DNA from: Thermomucor indicae-seudaticae
Taxonomy: Eukaryota > Mucoromycota > Mucoromycetes > Mucorales > Lichtheimiaceae
Assembly: GCA_000787465.1 (NCBI GenBank)
Contig: JSYX01000077.1
Coordinates: 1-51,936, forward strand
Direction: 5' to 3'
Length of the DNA stretch: 51,936 nt
Part shown: positions 31,988 to 44,703 of the stretch, piece after piece
Layout of the letters: each line of letters begins with the position of its first letter
Position numbering within the stretch: position 1 is the stretch's first letter
Program-made: the position numbers and the translations under genes
The notes under the pieces: generated by a model
What the model saw: the letters and a program-made list of their open reading frames with translations, nothing else
The model's database searches: none
What the model was told of the DNA's origin: nothing

Positions 31988-33038
31988 GCTATAAGTGCGG
32001 CAGAATGTTTGATGTGGTATCGGCAATGAAGAGGTGTTGCCGTTTTATAGGGTGTGTTGTAACAGAAGACTTGAAACTACTGAACAAATGGAGGAAGATT
32101 CTAAAAACTGGTGCCACAGTGTATCAAAGAGTGAAGAAGAGCAGCGAATTTCGATGTGGACCCCTATTTAAAGAGGTCGGCGCTGTTTGAAACATGAGTC
32201 ATGACGCAGTGACGTAAAGCCTCCAGCGAGATTTTGTGGAGGTGAAACCACACAAACAAAGGCACGCATTGTTATACTGAATCTCGGAGACTTTTGTTTG
32301 TGGAGAACAATCTGTTACGACAGTGAGTTCTCTCGGCGATTATCTTCTCAATGAACGAGGAACGATACTTGTGAGCAAGGAAATGCGGTCACCTCAACTG
32401 TCTTTCCGAGGAACAATCTCAACTTTTACATTACCCAATTGACGCAATATTACCATCTCGGAAACTTAATATCGTGCACATGCGTTGAACGCAAAGACCC
32501 CATAAAATTTGTCAGGAACGTCTCTCTGCTATATTCGAGAGCGTATTGAGGCGTCGTTGCCGTGGCATGCAACATTTTATTTCGTTTCCTTCCCTACTTC
32601 AATCATGCAAAGCCACGGCTAAAAAGTAGATGGCTATTGATAATTCTGCCCGCGGATGCTTGTTTAAAAAGTTACCAGAAAGACATACAGCATGGCTTCG
32701 TCGAAAAGAGAAGGACAATTACAAAGTTATTGCGACTCTTGAACAATCGTCAAAGTTGGTTCTGTACTCTCTGCCCGGAGAATTCTCCTATCGACCTTTC
32801 ATTTAGCCATGAATGTAGCACTCATATTGGGAGTTTTCTACAATTTGGACATTAACAACAGCTTTCAAAGGTATTAACAATGTTTGACGTAGATGAATGA
32901 ATCTATGCTGCATGCCAGTTCCGCGGCTGTGGATCTCGGCTATATCGTGCCATTTGCTGCAAGAGGCAGCATTCTGAACCAATGCTGATGAATAACAGCC
33001 ATGAGCGAACAACAGACTGCTTTTTGTCTCGAAGCACG
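31988..33038. other. Intergenic, no gene seen
   Basis: Contains the minus-strand promoter of the W2 gene, with a TTTAAATA element near 32170. The 97-codon plus-strand frame at 32562 starts without ATG and has no features. I see no RNA gene. Confidence 0.45.
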
Positions 33039-33785
33039 TTATTTTGCATTCGTGGCTAGCTTTTTAAGATCGCTGCCGGGAACTTGATCCCTGCCACTGC
33101 TGTAAAAGTTGACCATGCATTCGAGCTTCCATTTCCGCCAGATCTCCTCTGACGGGAACCCCATCTTTTGCCATTCCTGCTGGTCTTCTTGTTGTTGTTG
33201 GTCTTCTTCGTCTTCCAAGCGTTGCAAGAAGGTGTCACGGTGGTCATTGACGAGCTGAGTAACAAAGTTTGCGGCGTCGGTAGCGATGCGATCGTGTCGT
33301 TGCCGCAGTTGTGTCCACTGGTCAAGCCGCTGGCGTATCAGTTGCTCGTCATCCATGTGGCTGCGATCATGCTGAGGCTGGTTACTATTATCTTTCATGA
33401 GCTCATGCGCGAGTGCAGCTTGAGTCTCGTGCTCGAGCTTTTCGATATCCGGAATCAGTTTCGTACGAAGCAGGACGCTCAAAATATTGGTTTCGGATTC
33501 CGTGGTGGTGGGTATATACGGGTGAAGCATGAGCTTGGGTAATGTAGAGTTGCTGCCGGTCTCCATGCAGCGATAGAAATCTTCAGACAAGGATGCAAAT
33601 TTTGCTGTCAACATGTTGAACTTGTTGAGTAGATCTGGCCAGGTGAATGGGCATTTTGGTTCTTTCAGATAAGCAATGTGGTTGCCGAATGTATCCTGCA
33701 GCGACCCTAGCTTTCCCCGGAGTGCTTCCAATTCTTGTATCGTGTTGGGATCAAGGCTGCTTTGTGCATGTTTGTGGAGATCCAT
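33039..33785 (-). CDS. med8: Mediator subunit 8 (Med8)
   Basis: Single exon, 248 aa. The family pattern is clear: LEALRGKLGSLQDTFGNHI and WPDLLNKFNMLTAKFASLSED form the N-terminal helical bundle, followed by LPKLMLHPYIPT. The rest is helical and Gln-rich, with DEEDQQQQEDQQEW. Med8 is a head-module subunit of the Mediator complex; it contacts TBP and, through its C-terminal helix, Med18/Med20. The protein acts in the nucleus in RNA polymerase II initiation. Length is near the yeast protein. No intron is needed. Confidence 0.9.
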   Translation of the reverse strand: MDLHKHAQSSLDPNTIQELEALRGKLGSLQDTFGNHIAYLKEPKCPFTWPDLLNKFNMLTAKFASLSEDFYRCMETGSNSTLPKLMLHPYIPTTTESETNILSVLLRTKLIPDIEKLEHETQAALAHELMKDNSNQPQHDRSHMDDEQLIRQRLDQWTQLRQRHDRIATDAANFVTQLVNDHRDTFLQRLEDEEDQQQQEDQQEWQKMGFPSEEIWRKWKLECMVNFYSSGRDQVPGSDLKKLATNAK

Positions 33786-34275
33786 GACGTGGGAATGCGC
33801 TGGTTGAGAAAGAAAATTTGGACCGCTCCGTCGCTAAATGACGGATTATTGGACACTGTAGGTCTCTACATGTCTGGTCGCAGGATAAGGGTGTAGATAT
33901 CGTTTGACGAGTGTGCGTCACTCGATATTTTCTGACGGATTTGATATAAAGGATGTGGCCGTGAATGTCTAATGCCAAGCTTTTTGGCTATTCTGATATG
34001 GGTCTAGCGCTCCGCCATCGAGTGAATGATATGTAGATCAGAGCATCGTTTGCGCAATATGAGGGCGTATACCATGATGAGCATGCTCTTAAATTAAGTC
34101 CAAAAATATTATTCCAAGAGCATGAAGCAAATGCCACGATTTTATAATGCCTCAAGTGTACGACATGGTTAGCGCGTTAACAGGTCGCAGTATACCCATT
34201 AGGGGGGTTCAGAAATAAATTTTAACTGGTTAGTTTTCTTGGTTAGAAAGCGAGGCAAATCTAACGTTGCATGAG
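33786..34275. other. Intergenic, no gene seen
   Basis: AT-rich sequence between med8 and the first dispersed-repeat copy. No supportable gene. Confidence 0.45.
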
Positions 34276-34587
34276 GTGCACGAACTGTTGTGCACGGAAG
34301 ATTTGTCGCTTAGACGTCGCCATTGCTACGATGAAAGGAATCAGGTGTGTGCACGACGCGTGAAGGCAACCCATTCAAGCTTGAGAATGTAAAATGAGGA
34401 GTGGAGAAGTGCTCTTTGGCGCAAGGAATATATATACTCGTATTTTTCGTCTTGTTACGGACACTGACATTTTTCCCTTCTGTGCACGACACATCTGCCT
34501 TATGTGTACGACATTTCTGACTTATGTGCACGAAACTTATCTAAGAGGAAGACATTATTCGTTGTACATAAGAGACTTTTTCTGTAG
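34276..34587. mobile_element. Dispersed repeat, copy 1 (solo LTR- or MITE-like)
   Basis: About 310 bp highly similar to 51625-51936, same orientation. It starts at a GTGCAC..GTGCAC palindrome and runs through TTTGTCGCTTAGACGTCGCC to CTTTTTCTGTAGA. It contains a TATA-like ATATATAC near 34431, then three diverged copies of a ~23-bp unit around CTTATGTGTACGACATTTCT. No coding potential, so it is non-autonomous. An internal promoter plus tandem unit suits a solo LTR; the hairpin end suits a MITE. Target duplications are not clear. Confidence 0.7.
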
Positions 34588-35118
34588 AAAATACATATAA
34601 CTTTTGGATACCTTTGTCGATCTTGACATCATCGTTGACCGACGTAATCATAAACCTCGTTCCGGCCTCCTTAGAACGCATCGGATATAGTTTCCGGGGG
34701 GGACCCTGCGCAGAAGCATGTCGTTTTCCTCTGGCACGTCTCGCGGGTGAGGTTATGGACATTACGGTAACGTCCGCGGTGGACGCAGGTCATGGTGACG
34801 CCTCGCTTACTGGTGTTTGAAAAGCGAGCTGCATAATGGCCTTCTTCAGCAATATGACGAGCTTCTCTCAGGAGATCTATCGTTTCGAAACTTCGATGGG
34901 ACAGAACCCGTCGATCCTTTTGTACTCGAGGGACAGAAATCCGCCATCTTGGGCCCTTCGTTGTACTTGCAGGGAGGGGTTTCTCCCAAGATATTTTACT
35001 CCTACAGTCGATCACTTGAGGGATGGTGTGCTACTTGTAGTGTTCGGAAACCAGAAACCATTTGATGCAAGGGATGGCGGAGTAGACGCGCAGTAAGGAG
35101 CGAAAGCTAATGTTTGTT
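34588..35118. other. Possible coding remnant, unresolved
   Basis: A plus-strand frame 34817-35065 reads QQYDELLSGDLSFRNFDG and SLYLQGGVSPKIFYSYSR but begins with GTG. The minus strand at 34600-34760 is also coding-like (RFMITSVNDDVKIDKG). I could not join either to a start or splice partner. This may be part of the host locus disrupted by the neighbouring repeat. Confidence 0.25.
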
Positions 35119-35127
35119 TATAAAAAA
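35119..35127 (+). promoter_or_regulatory. TATA box of the Pro-rich small secreted protein
   Basis: TATAAAAAA, 59 bp ahead of ATG 35178. Confidence 0.6.
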
Positions 35128-35177
35128 GGTCGATACAGACTATTGTCTCTCATATCCTCTACTTTTTGATTTTAAAT

Positions 35178-35393
35178 ATGCATTTCACCGTAATTTCCAT
35201 TGTCGCTGCTGTTTGCCTGATCGCTGCTGGTCACGCTGCTCCTCCTCCTCCCGCCGATGGTGGTATCGTAAAGAACCCTCTTGGTGACATAAACATCGAT
35301 GCATTGATTGGATCTTTGGACAAAGCGGCTGATAAGCTCAAAACTACCAACCACGTTCAAGCTGGATCAAGCAAGCGCTCGATTATGCAATAG
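35178..35393 (+). CDS. Small secreted protein, 71 aa
   Basis: ATG 35178 follows a TATA box by 59 bp. The product starts with a typical signal peptide (MHFTVISIVAAVCLIAAGHA) cut before APPPPADGG. The mature part, about 50 aa, has no cysteines and carries an amphipathic segment (INIDALIGSLDKAADKLK) and a C-terminal KR pair (SSKRSIMQ) that could be a Kex2-type cleavage site. No intron. It is unlike the six-cysteine peptides. Its role is unknown; the architecture resembles small secreted fungal proteins or peptide precursors. Confidence 0.65.
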   Translation: MHFTVISIVAAVCLIAAGHAAPPPPADGGIVKNPLGDINIDALIGSLDKAADKLKTTNHVQAGSSKRSIMQ

Positions 35394-36222
35394 TTACTGT
35401 CGGCCCCTTGGCAAATTAGGTTTCCGTATGCAGTAGCCAGCCAGACCTCTGAGTACTATTAGTCCATGTTACTATTACATGTGTTTCTTGATAATAAAAA
35501 TGGTCAAGGTATGCAAGCCAACCATCTTCAGTTCGGACATGGCTTTGCTTATAGAATGTATGTGTGCATTGTTGTTGAGTCATGGCTTGAAAACTTTGAA
35601 AAGTGCGCGGGCCATCAGGTTTTTCCAAAGAGGCTTATCGGGATTGTTACCAGTCCAGGGAAACTGTGGGCACGATGCTGGCGATAAGCGTAAGCCGTCG
35701 CACAAAGCTTTTCTCTTTTGCCCATTCGTTATAGGCGCAAAACGATATTCGACAGTTTGCCGCAGGTCACGTTGGTAGCCGCCGAGTCATCGTTATACGA
35801 AAGAGAAAAGATGTCCTCAGTGCTTGGACTTGGGCTTGGGCCACCTGGAAGCCCCAGCCCAGTTATGTCCAAAACCGATTTCGGCGCAGGCCAGTCTGTA
35901 CTGAGGTCCTCTGACAAAACCTACAGAGTGGTTTGTACGAATCCTCTAGAGCCCGGGGGTAACTGAAGTGTGCAAATCATAATAACCAATGAGTCGAAAG
36001 GAGCCAAGAATTGGCGTTCGAATTAAGGTTATGAAGGCAGGATGTGATCTCTGACCATTTGCATCAAGCGCTTACTGTAGATCCTTATTTCACGCGGCGA
36101 GGAACGCAGACGAACTCGGATCGATTTTGTTCTGCATAAAAGACGTCTCTATCACGATGATGATTCGCATTCCCTTAAAAAGTCATGCAGAAACCGCATT
36201 GTGACACTGTCAATAGGATAAC
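35394..36222. other. Stretch without a confident gene
   Basis: Both strands are open for about 60-80 codons near 35720-35960; the minus frame is Ser/Pro-rich (ITGLGLPGGPSPSPS). Neither has an ATG in a good place. No other feature. Confidence 0.35.
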
Positions 36223-36231
36223 ATATAAAAG
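36223..36231 (+). promoter_or_regulatory. TATA box of the aldehyde dehydrogenase gene
   Basis: ATATAAAAG, about 60 bp ahead of ATG 36282, followed by a pyrimidine-rich tract. Confidence 0.65.
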
Positions 36232-36281
36232 CCCTGGACAAGTTGCGTCCACTCCTTTTTTTCCTTCCCTAACCTTGAAAA

Positions 36282-38546
<2,265 letters not shown>

Positions 38547-38876
38547 AGTTGAGTCCTTGTATGCTATGGCTTTGATCTATCCCTGGGTTTCCATGATTCA
38601 TGCGAAAGAAATGGTCATTAAAAAGATAATCTTGCTACGTACGAGAATGATTTATTTTTTGTATCCCGGAGGAAAATAGCCAATGAGATTTGAGGACGTT
38701 AGGGCATGCTCCTTCACCATCGTGGTCAGCGAATGCGTGCTAAGGAAGCTGGTGTATGATTTGAAAACCCCCATTGTTACGGAGATGGAACTTGTGACCT
38801 TGTCGATTGATAAAAAAATCTGTGTATTGTTTCCACGTTTTTGTTCTTTACTTTTTTCATTTCCTTTCCTCCAACG

Positions 38877-39864
38877 ATGTCTGATTCTATAATACTAGAG
38901 CAGGGTGAGTTCTTTGAATCAAGAAGAAAAAAGCTCATCATGTATCGATACTGATTTAGTGGACAATACAGCGTGGACACAGATGCTGACGCTGCGACAA
39001 GTGTTATCTCTGCCGACGGTACAATACTCGCTGATAACGAGCATGATGGCGCTGGCCGGGTTCTTTTTCTACTTTGAGCGGAACCTTGAGACGGAGAAGC
39101 AAAAGAGCTGGCTTCTGACGTTTGCGAGCAGCCTGGTGTGCACGGTGGGCTCGCTACCGAGCTTTTACGAGTTCTGGCGGTCGGGCTGGGACGTGACGCG
39201 GCTGACGAGTTCAGGGCCACGGGATACGATGCTTGTGTGTTTTTTCATCAGCTACCTTGTGCTTGATCTGACGCTGGGCAGTCGATATTACCAGCGGCAG
39301 ATCCAGTGGGTCACGGGCTGGCTGCATCACACGTTCTACACAGTCCTGCTGATCTACTTTCTGAAGCGGCAGATTGCGTCGTTTTTCACGACGGCGGCGA
39401 TCCTGGAGCTGCCGACGCTGATACTGAGCTGCGGGGCGCTGTCGCAGGGAGCGTGGCGGTCGGATGCTGGGTTTGCGATCACGTTCTTTTTCCTCCGCCT
39501 GGTGCTGCCGACCCTGATTGTTGTCCCGCTGAAGCGGCAACACCCGGTTCGGTCGCTATGGATGGTGGCAGTGGCTGTGTTGCCGCTACATCTTTACTGG
39601 TTCTATGGTACGTGTGTGTGGTCAATGGAAGAATGGGTGATACAGGTTGGTAACGGGGTCTTTGTCCCCACAGGTATTATCCGGTCCAATATCCGTCGAC
39701 ATCGTCAGCGTAAAGCAACAAGCAGCAGCAGCAAACCACAGCCTGAGCACGACAGAACGACGACGACGCGTCCGACAACAACGCCTCGCATCCAAATTTC
39801 AACGCCTGCTCATCTCAACACGATGCGCATGCAGGTAGTAGAACCAACGACTTGGACAACTTGA
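38877..39864 (+). CDS. TLC-domain (TRAM/LAG1/CLN8-like) membrane protein
   Basis: Three exons: 38877-38904, 38960-39607, 39674-39864, giving 288 aa. The 28-nt first exon starts MSDSIILEQ; without that splice the apparent start would be a GTG. At least five hydrophobic helices are visible (LITSMMALAGFFFYF, MLVCFFISYLVLDLTLG, FYTVLLIYFLKRQIASFF, FAITFFFLRLVLPTLIVVP, MVAVAVLPLHLYWFYG). WVTGWLHHTFYTVLLIYF matches the HH-centred helix of TLC proteins. The tail is basic and Thr/Ser-rich. Relatives act in ER lipid sensing or sphingolipid metabolism. It lacks the homeobox-like part of ceramide synthases, so it is more like the TMEM136/FAM57 type. Confidence 0.8.
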
Positions 39865-39961
39865 TGATTGTTATTATCCTTCACTGCATACATACACCCT
39901 TCATATCCGTGTATATATATACTTGTACAGATCATATAAATAAAGGTTCCCTCCTGGGGAA

Positions 39962-40384
39962 TTAAATCATGTCTGCTTCAATAGTGTATGATCCTAGGAT
40001 CTGGCGGTCCGCCGTGCGTACACGGACCAGGTATTTGCCATTGGGTAACTTGAGATAAAAGTTGGAGTACATGGCGCTCGTTGCAGGGTGTCGAGGAGGA
40101 GCAATGTGTGAATCAAGACCAGGCGATGCACTTGCGTCATTGTCGATATCCGCGTTATCTTCTTCTCCCGCCACAGTAGTAATCAATGACGACGAGGCCG
40201 CAGCCGCGACCACGCTGTTGTTCATTCGGACCGTTTCAGTCGACGTTATGGAAGACAAAGTCGTCAGCTCCGGCGGCGATGGCGAGGGATCGGATATCGG
40301 CACGTCAGGCTTGGTGAAGAACATCTTGTCTCGACGACGTCTGATCCATAGTTTGTTCTTCACGTACAATAGGAATCGCTTCAT
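39962..40384 (-). CDS. Conserved-looking 140-aa protein of unknown function
   Basis: Single-exon ORF from ATG 40384. It has a basic N-terminus (MKRFLLYVKNKLWIRRRRDK), a Ser/Thr/Asp-rich low-complexity middle, and a compact C-terminal piece (FYLKLPNGKYLVRVRTADRQ) that looks like a beta-hairpin domain. It is convergent with the TLC gene, with 97 bp between their stop codons. The family is not recognised. The basic start could be a targeting or membrane-proximal segment. Confidence 0.6.
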   Translation of the reverse strand: MKRFLLYVKNKLWIRRRRDKMFFTKPDVPISDPSPSPPELTTLSSITSTETVRMNNSVVAAAASSSLITTVAGEEDNADIDNDASASPGLDSHIAPPRHPATSAMYSNFYLKLPNGKYLVRVRTADRQILGSYTIEADMI

Positions 40385-40687
40385 TATAATTGAATAGCAA
40401 GGTGTACGCGAGAAAAGCCAGGTCTGAACTTAGATTTATAGCCGCTCACTTCAATCGGCTTCATCGGCACTTGTTTCCCGACCACACACTTTATTTAGCT
40501 TTCCAAACCCCTGGATATCAGTTCCCCTTCTCTGGAAATTTTGATCTGGTCCGAGCACCCTTTTTGATTGATTTCCATGCGACTCACGCGTGCTATTTAT
40601 AATATGAGATCATGCAGAAGGCAGTAAACAACAGTCAGAGGATCGTCTTCTCCTCTGCCAGTTTATTTCAGCTCTGTCCAGTGCATT
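40385..40687. other. Intergenic, no gene seen
   Basis: Upstream region of the 140-aa gene and downstream region of mkt1. Nothing supportable. Confidence 0.5.
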
Positions 40688-43600
40688 TCAGAATCTCTTT
40701 CTCTGTTGTAGCCATTCATTCGCCTCGACGAACATAGCATATGTAGTTTCCGAAATACTTCCGGATTCTCGGACCGGCTGGAGACCCATCACCAAAGCCT
40801 CCCAGAACCGAAACCCTTTCTCAAGATCATCCTTTACAGATACGCAAGTTGGGAACGTCGATTCTGTCGAGCTTAAGGCTGCTTCCGTAGTAGTAGATCC
40901 GTTACTCGCTACAGTCTGCTCCAGGAAATGCTTGGCCACAAGGCCCAATGCCACGTTGACGTCCGACATGAATGGGAGACTAGCAATGCACTGTGTTACC
41001 ACTACTTCCTTCTGTCCCGCTGATCCCTCAGCTTTTTGCCTGCTAAATAGATGTCTTACCTATCGGCAATGTCGAAATAATCGTTTCTTTCTTTTTCCAC
41101 CAAGCTGTTCAGAAAGAGGGACAGCACAAGCATTTCACAGAGATTCCGATAGCTACGATCCAATGCCTTGACAAAACTGTTGAACACCAACAAATCCCGG
41201 TCAAACGGGCCTTTCCATTGCATGCTCTGCAAGATGCGATTAACTTTTCAACGATCTACTTGTATTGGTTTTAACTGCATGTTATTATTTACCTTTAGTT
41301 CCATCGGTAGCAATGACAAGGTACGAGTAATCAGTCGGATGTGCCTCTGCTCCGTCTCTATCAGCGTCTGTCTCCGTCAGTGCCCCAATGATCTCTCTCT
41401 CACAAAACTGTATGATTTTCACATTACCATCGCCTGCAATACGAGCATATGTCTTGGAGTACGGTTTATCCGTCAAGACCTCGAATCGAATCAATTCCAG
41501 AGCGCTTAACAATGCCTGTTGCGCGTACATGCCCACTGAGCTCTTGCTTCCCAGAGTTGCTAATGCCGTTGACAATGCTCTTCCCCATGGCGTGTGGATA
41601 TGCTTCGAAGACGTCAGGAAACTGTTTTTTATACGTCTGGTCAGCTATCATCTACTTCACACTTCTTCAAATGCAATCCTTACTCTCGAATCTCCAGCAT
41701 CTTCCAAAGCACATTGGCTACAATCTCATCCTTTTGCTTCAAAAGCTACCATATACCAAGCGCGTCAACTCATCCATGGAAGACGTGTTTCGTTTTTCAG
41801 CTATACCACTAACCTTTTCTGAATAAGGCCGTGTCACCGTTTTCGCTGCATTCTTTTCATTCTCTGTAGCCTTCATGCAAAAGGCAATATCAATGACTGA
41901 CGTCTAAGAAAACAAAACTACGTTAAGTCCTGCCTCTCCCTCCAGCGGGTGTGTAGCCTCAAACCATACGTTCTGTGATTGTTTCTCTGAGTCCAAAAAG
42001 TCTTGCATCACATGCCAAGAGCGTGTGTTTTCATAAACATTGTTCAGCCAACTAGCAGCACTGCTGCTGTTGCCGCCCGTCGTATGGCTGTAATTCGGAT
42101 GATGCTCCATAACATGCTCGACAGTAGGTTCAAAATAGAAGTAGCTGGCAACTTTTCGTGATTGGTAAAATTGGTGCAATGGCTGAGTAAGCAAGCTAAG
42201 CGTTTGTGTACGGATGCTGACGAGGGCAAGAAGGAAGCTTTGGTATTCGATGGTTTCTCCGTTATCCAATGGTGCATTTTCAATTAGAACTCCCGAGACT
42301 AGCGTATTAATTGACTGTCGGCGTATGCATCATTAGTACTGAAATGTAATCAATCAATCAATCAATCAATCAACACTTTCTGTTATTACCTGGGGACCAA
42401 CAAGTCCTCTCATCAGATAGTAATATAGCTCGTCAGGTAAACGGTACCCAATGAATTCATGCATGTCATTGGGTGCTTGATCAGCATTGAGGGGTTTCAC
42501 TTCACCTTCATCGTTCAGGATAGGATGATGCTTAATAACGCATTTGGCACGTAAGAATGTATCAATGTAGTTGCATTTTGTCATGCTGGGATCGTCGGCA
42601 TAGGCTTGAATGGCGCCGAACCCAGTCTTGTGTTGTATGATAAGGTCGTGAACGTCTATTATCAGATCGGCATATGGTTCAGTGAGACTGACCACTTCTG
42701 CAATTGGTACTCTCGTTCTACACAACCTACCCACCTTTAAACGTAAATACGCCACTGTTGAGAGGAGGGAAGCTAGTGCAATATTCAAATCCACAGAGCA
42801 AGCAGATGTCTAGAAACTGTTCGTCTGATACGTGCAAATCTTGAAGCACCGTCTTTTTGCTTATCCAGAAATAGTTGCCTTTCTAGATAGCGATATCATC
42901 CACGGATCAGACACTTATTGTTCAATACAGTAGAGAGTCCACAGACAAGAGTACCTCAAATTCAACAGCTGTAATGACTTTGTCGATATCAAACATGAGT
43001 AATTCGGAACCTCCATAGATGGCATTGACAATCTGCTTCGGGTGAGTGTACATGTATGCAAGCTAGATCGAATATTTTACCATCAATCAATCAATCAATC
43101 AATCAATAATCCCTCGCTCACGTTCCTTCCCCGTATACCAGGGGTATGCTTGCTTACTTACCTGAGCCCAGGCGGAATAGGGCGCCCGCATGAATTCAAT
43201 GCCGTGCTCGTGAAGGATATGGAACACTTGATTCAGCATATCCGCGGGTGGGATTCCACCGCTGATACTCCAGTTACCAAGCGCCAAGTCCGCGCGTCCC
43301 TTGTTATAGTAATGATCCCAGCCTGCTGCTCTTTGAGACGGTCGTCTGTCCTCGATCGAAAACGGTTTGTCTTTACGGAGAATCGAGAATCCAGGAAACA
43401 CAAAAATGGGTTGAATGTGGTTGGCCCTAATGTACACGAAAGCAAGGGTCGATATATATATTTATATATTCTCGGGCATTTACTACCGGGTCCTGATTGT
43501 GCTAACGTACTTGAATGCTTTGATTTCGTTTTCGACGGATTCGCGTAGTTTCAAGGGAATGCCGCCCATCGCCGACACGGCTGGTTCTTTGGCAAGGATT

Positions 43601-43778
43601 TTGCGAAGCCAGTACATGCCTTCGATGCCCAGCCGGGTGTTCTTGAGTTGCGAGACACCGGACGTCTGAACCAGACGCCTTTCACCGGTAAATACTTGAG
43701 CAATTCCGTTAACGGTCCGAGCACTGTTGCATTCCTTTGTGCCATCAGCCACCTACTGTCGAAATGTCGGATCGGCAT
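40688..43778 (-). CDS. mkt1: Mkt1-like post-transcriptional regulator (XPG/PIN-like domain)
   Basis: Twelve minus-strand exons: 43778-43757, 43694-43511, 43426-43162, 43062-42955, 42882-42735, 42655-42390, 42314-41970, 41903-41814, 41745-41684, 41636-41294, 41226-41060, 40979-40688. About 763 aa. N-terminal XPG/PIN-like region: MPIRHFD, TSGVSQLKNTRLGIEG, AMGGIPLKL, RAPYSAWAQLAYMY, GSELLMFDIDKVI. The middle (DEQFLDICLLCGFEYC) and C-terminal Mkt1 domain (FDRDLLVFNSFVKALDR) are clear. In yeast Mkt1 works with Pbp1 on mRNAs such as HO. In exon 10 the frame slips by one base near 41315: YSYLVI is followed by LPMELK in the next frame, which then meets a phase-0 donor. This is an indel or assembly error; the rest is intact. 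Confidence 0.88.
42348..42373. repeat. (ATCA)n microsatellite in an mkt1 intron
   Basis: Six tandem ATCA units inside the intron between exons 6 and 7 of mkt1. Confidence 0.9.
43082..43108. repeat. (ATCA)n microsatellite in another mkt1 intron
   Basis: Six ATCA units inside the intron between exons 3 and 4 of mkt1; the same motif as at 42348. Confidence 0.9.
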
Positions 43779-44487
43779 GAAAGACGGCGCTGGGGTGTCG
43801 TAATCAAGGTTTTACTGCTTGATGTTTAGGCCTCTGCTATGAGCGAGCTGCAAAACAGAGGAAAGCACGCTCTCAGACAGAGAGACCGGCGAAATTCCGG
43901 GCTTTCAAAATTGATGATGCAAAGGGTCGACATGCCAAAACATTTGAAGCGCTCGTTTTACTAGCTCGAGAGAAAATGGATAATGGACATACAAGGTGTT
44001 GTTAATAGTAAACGTGATGCCCCCTATCCTATTATTCATAGTGGGACAAGCACAATTGCTTGAAGCAGAATGCGTCCCTCAACAGCAAACATAGTGATGA
44101 CATTGCATGCTAGCGCACAGTATCTTTACGCTTAAATACAGAGTCTATTGAGAGAGTCGATTTGGTGCTGGAACAAGAATGAGAATGGAGGCTATGGCTA
44201 AGAACAATTCAAGAGTCCTCAGTTTGTTTCGGGTCAACACACAGATGCCATAGCCTCAGTTGTTGGTATGTGCGTTGATCCTGATACTTTCACGATACCC
44301 CCCCCCCCAGATGCGCGCTAATTACCCCTATGTAGTAACTTTACGCAGCTCATAGAGGGCTTGATCACAAGTACATGACCTTTACTTTGACAGATCACAG
44401 TTACGCAGAGTCAAGCTCTATCTTCCCCTGTGCTTTTTGCATTCACGCTTGCCCCTTTTTCTTCCGTCTACTCTACTGATAATCAGC
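43779..44487. other. Intergenic with short inverted repeat and C-run
   Basis: Upstream region of mkt1 (minus) and of the helix-turn-helix gene (plus). GAGGCTATGGC (44188-44198) and GCCATAGCCTC (44247-44257) form an 11-bp perfect inverted repeat with a 48-nt spacer. A run of 11 C begins at 44298. Confidence 0.6.
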
Positions 44488-44703
44488 ATGGCACCTGAAG
44501 AAGACGCGTCCCATAAACCCCTCCGGTCGATCGAGGATTGTTCCGAGTTCTTGCAAGGTTGCATTATCGGCATGCATGAGGGCGGCGCGGCTCAGCATGA
44601 GATTAGCAGAAAATTGAGCGTTCCCAGAAGAATCGTACGAGATGTTATTAATCGCTGGAAAATGGCAGAGGAGGCAGAACGATCTGAGCAACAAGAAAAA
44701 TAA
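44488..44703 (+). CDS. Stand-alone helix-turn-helix protein, 71 aa
   Basis: ATG 44488 begins MAPEEDASHK. Residues ~15-55 (FLQGCIIGMHEGGAAQHEIS, then RKLSVPRRIVRDVINRWK) form a three-helix homeodomain-like HTH of the kind at the N-terminus of Tc1/mariner and pogo transposases. A charged helix (AEEAERSEQQEK) ends the protein. No catalytic DDE domain follows, so it is a domesticated or solo DNA-binding domain, or the 5' remnant of a transposase gene. The frame is intact and has a good start. Confidence 0.6.
   Translation: MAPEEDASHKPLRSIEDCSEFLQGCIIGMHEGGAAQHEISRKLSVPRRIVRDVINRWKMAEEAERSEQQEK

Noticed and set aside
34817..35065. 82-codon plus-strand ORF as a gene
   Set aside because: Begins with GTG, has no partner exon or promoter I can identify, and the other strand is also partly open. 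Kept only as a possible remnant.
41882..41970. An apparent 18-nt intron in mkt1
   Set aside because: A better solution exists: a donor GTATGG at 41969 and branch CTTAAC give a normal 66-nt intron with correct phase.
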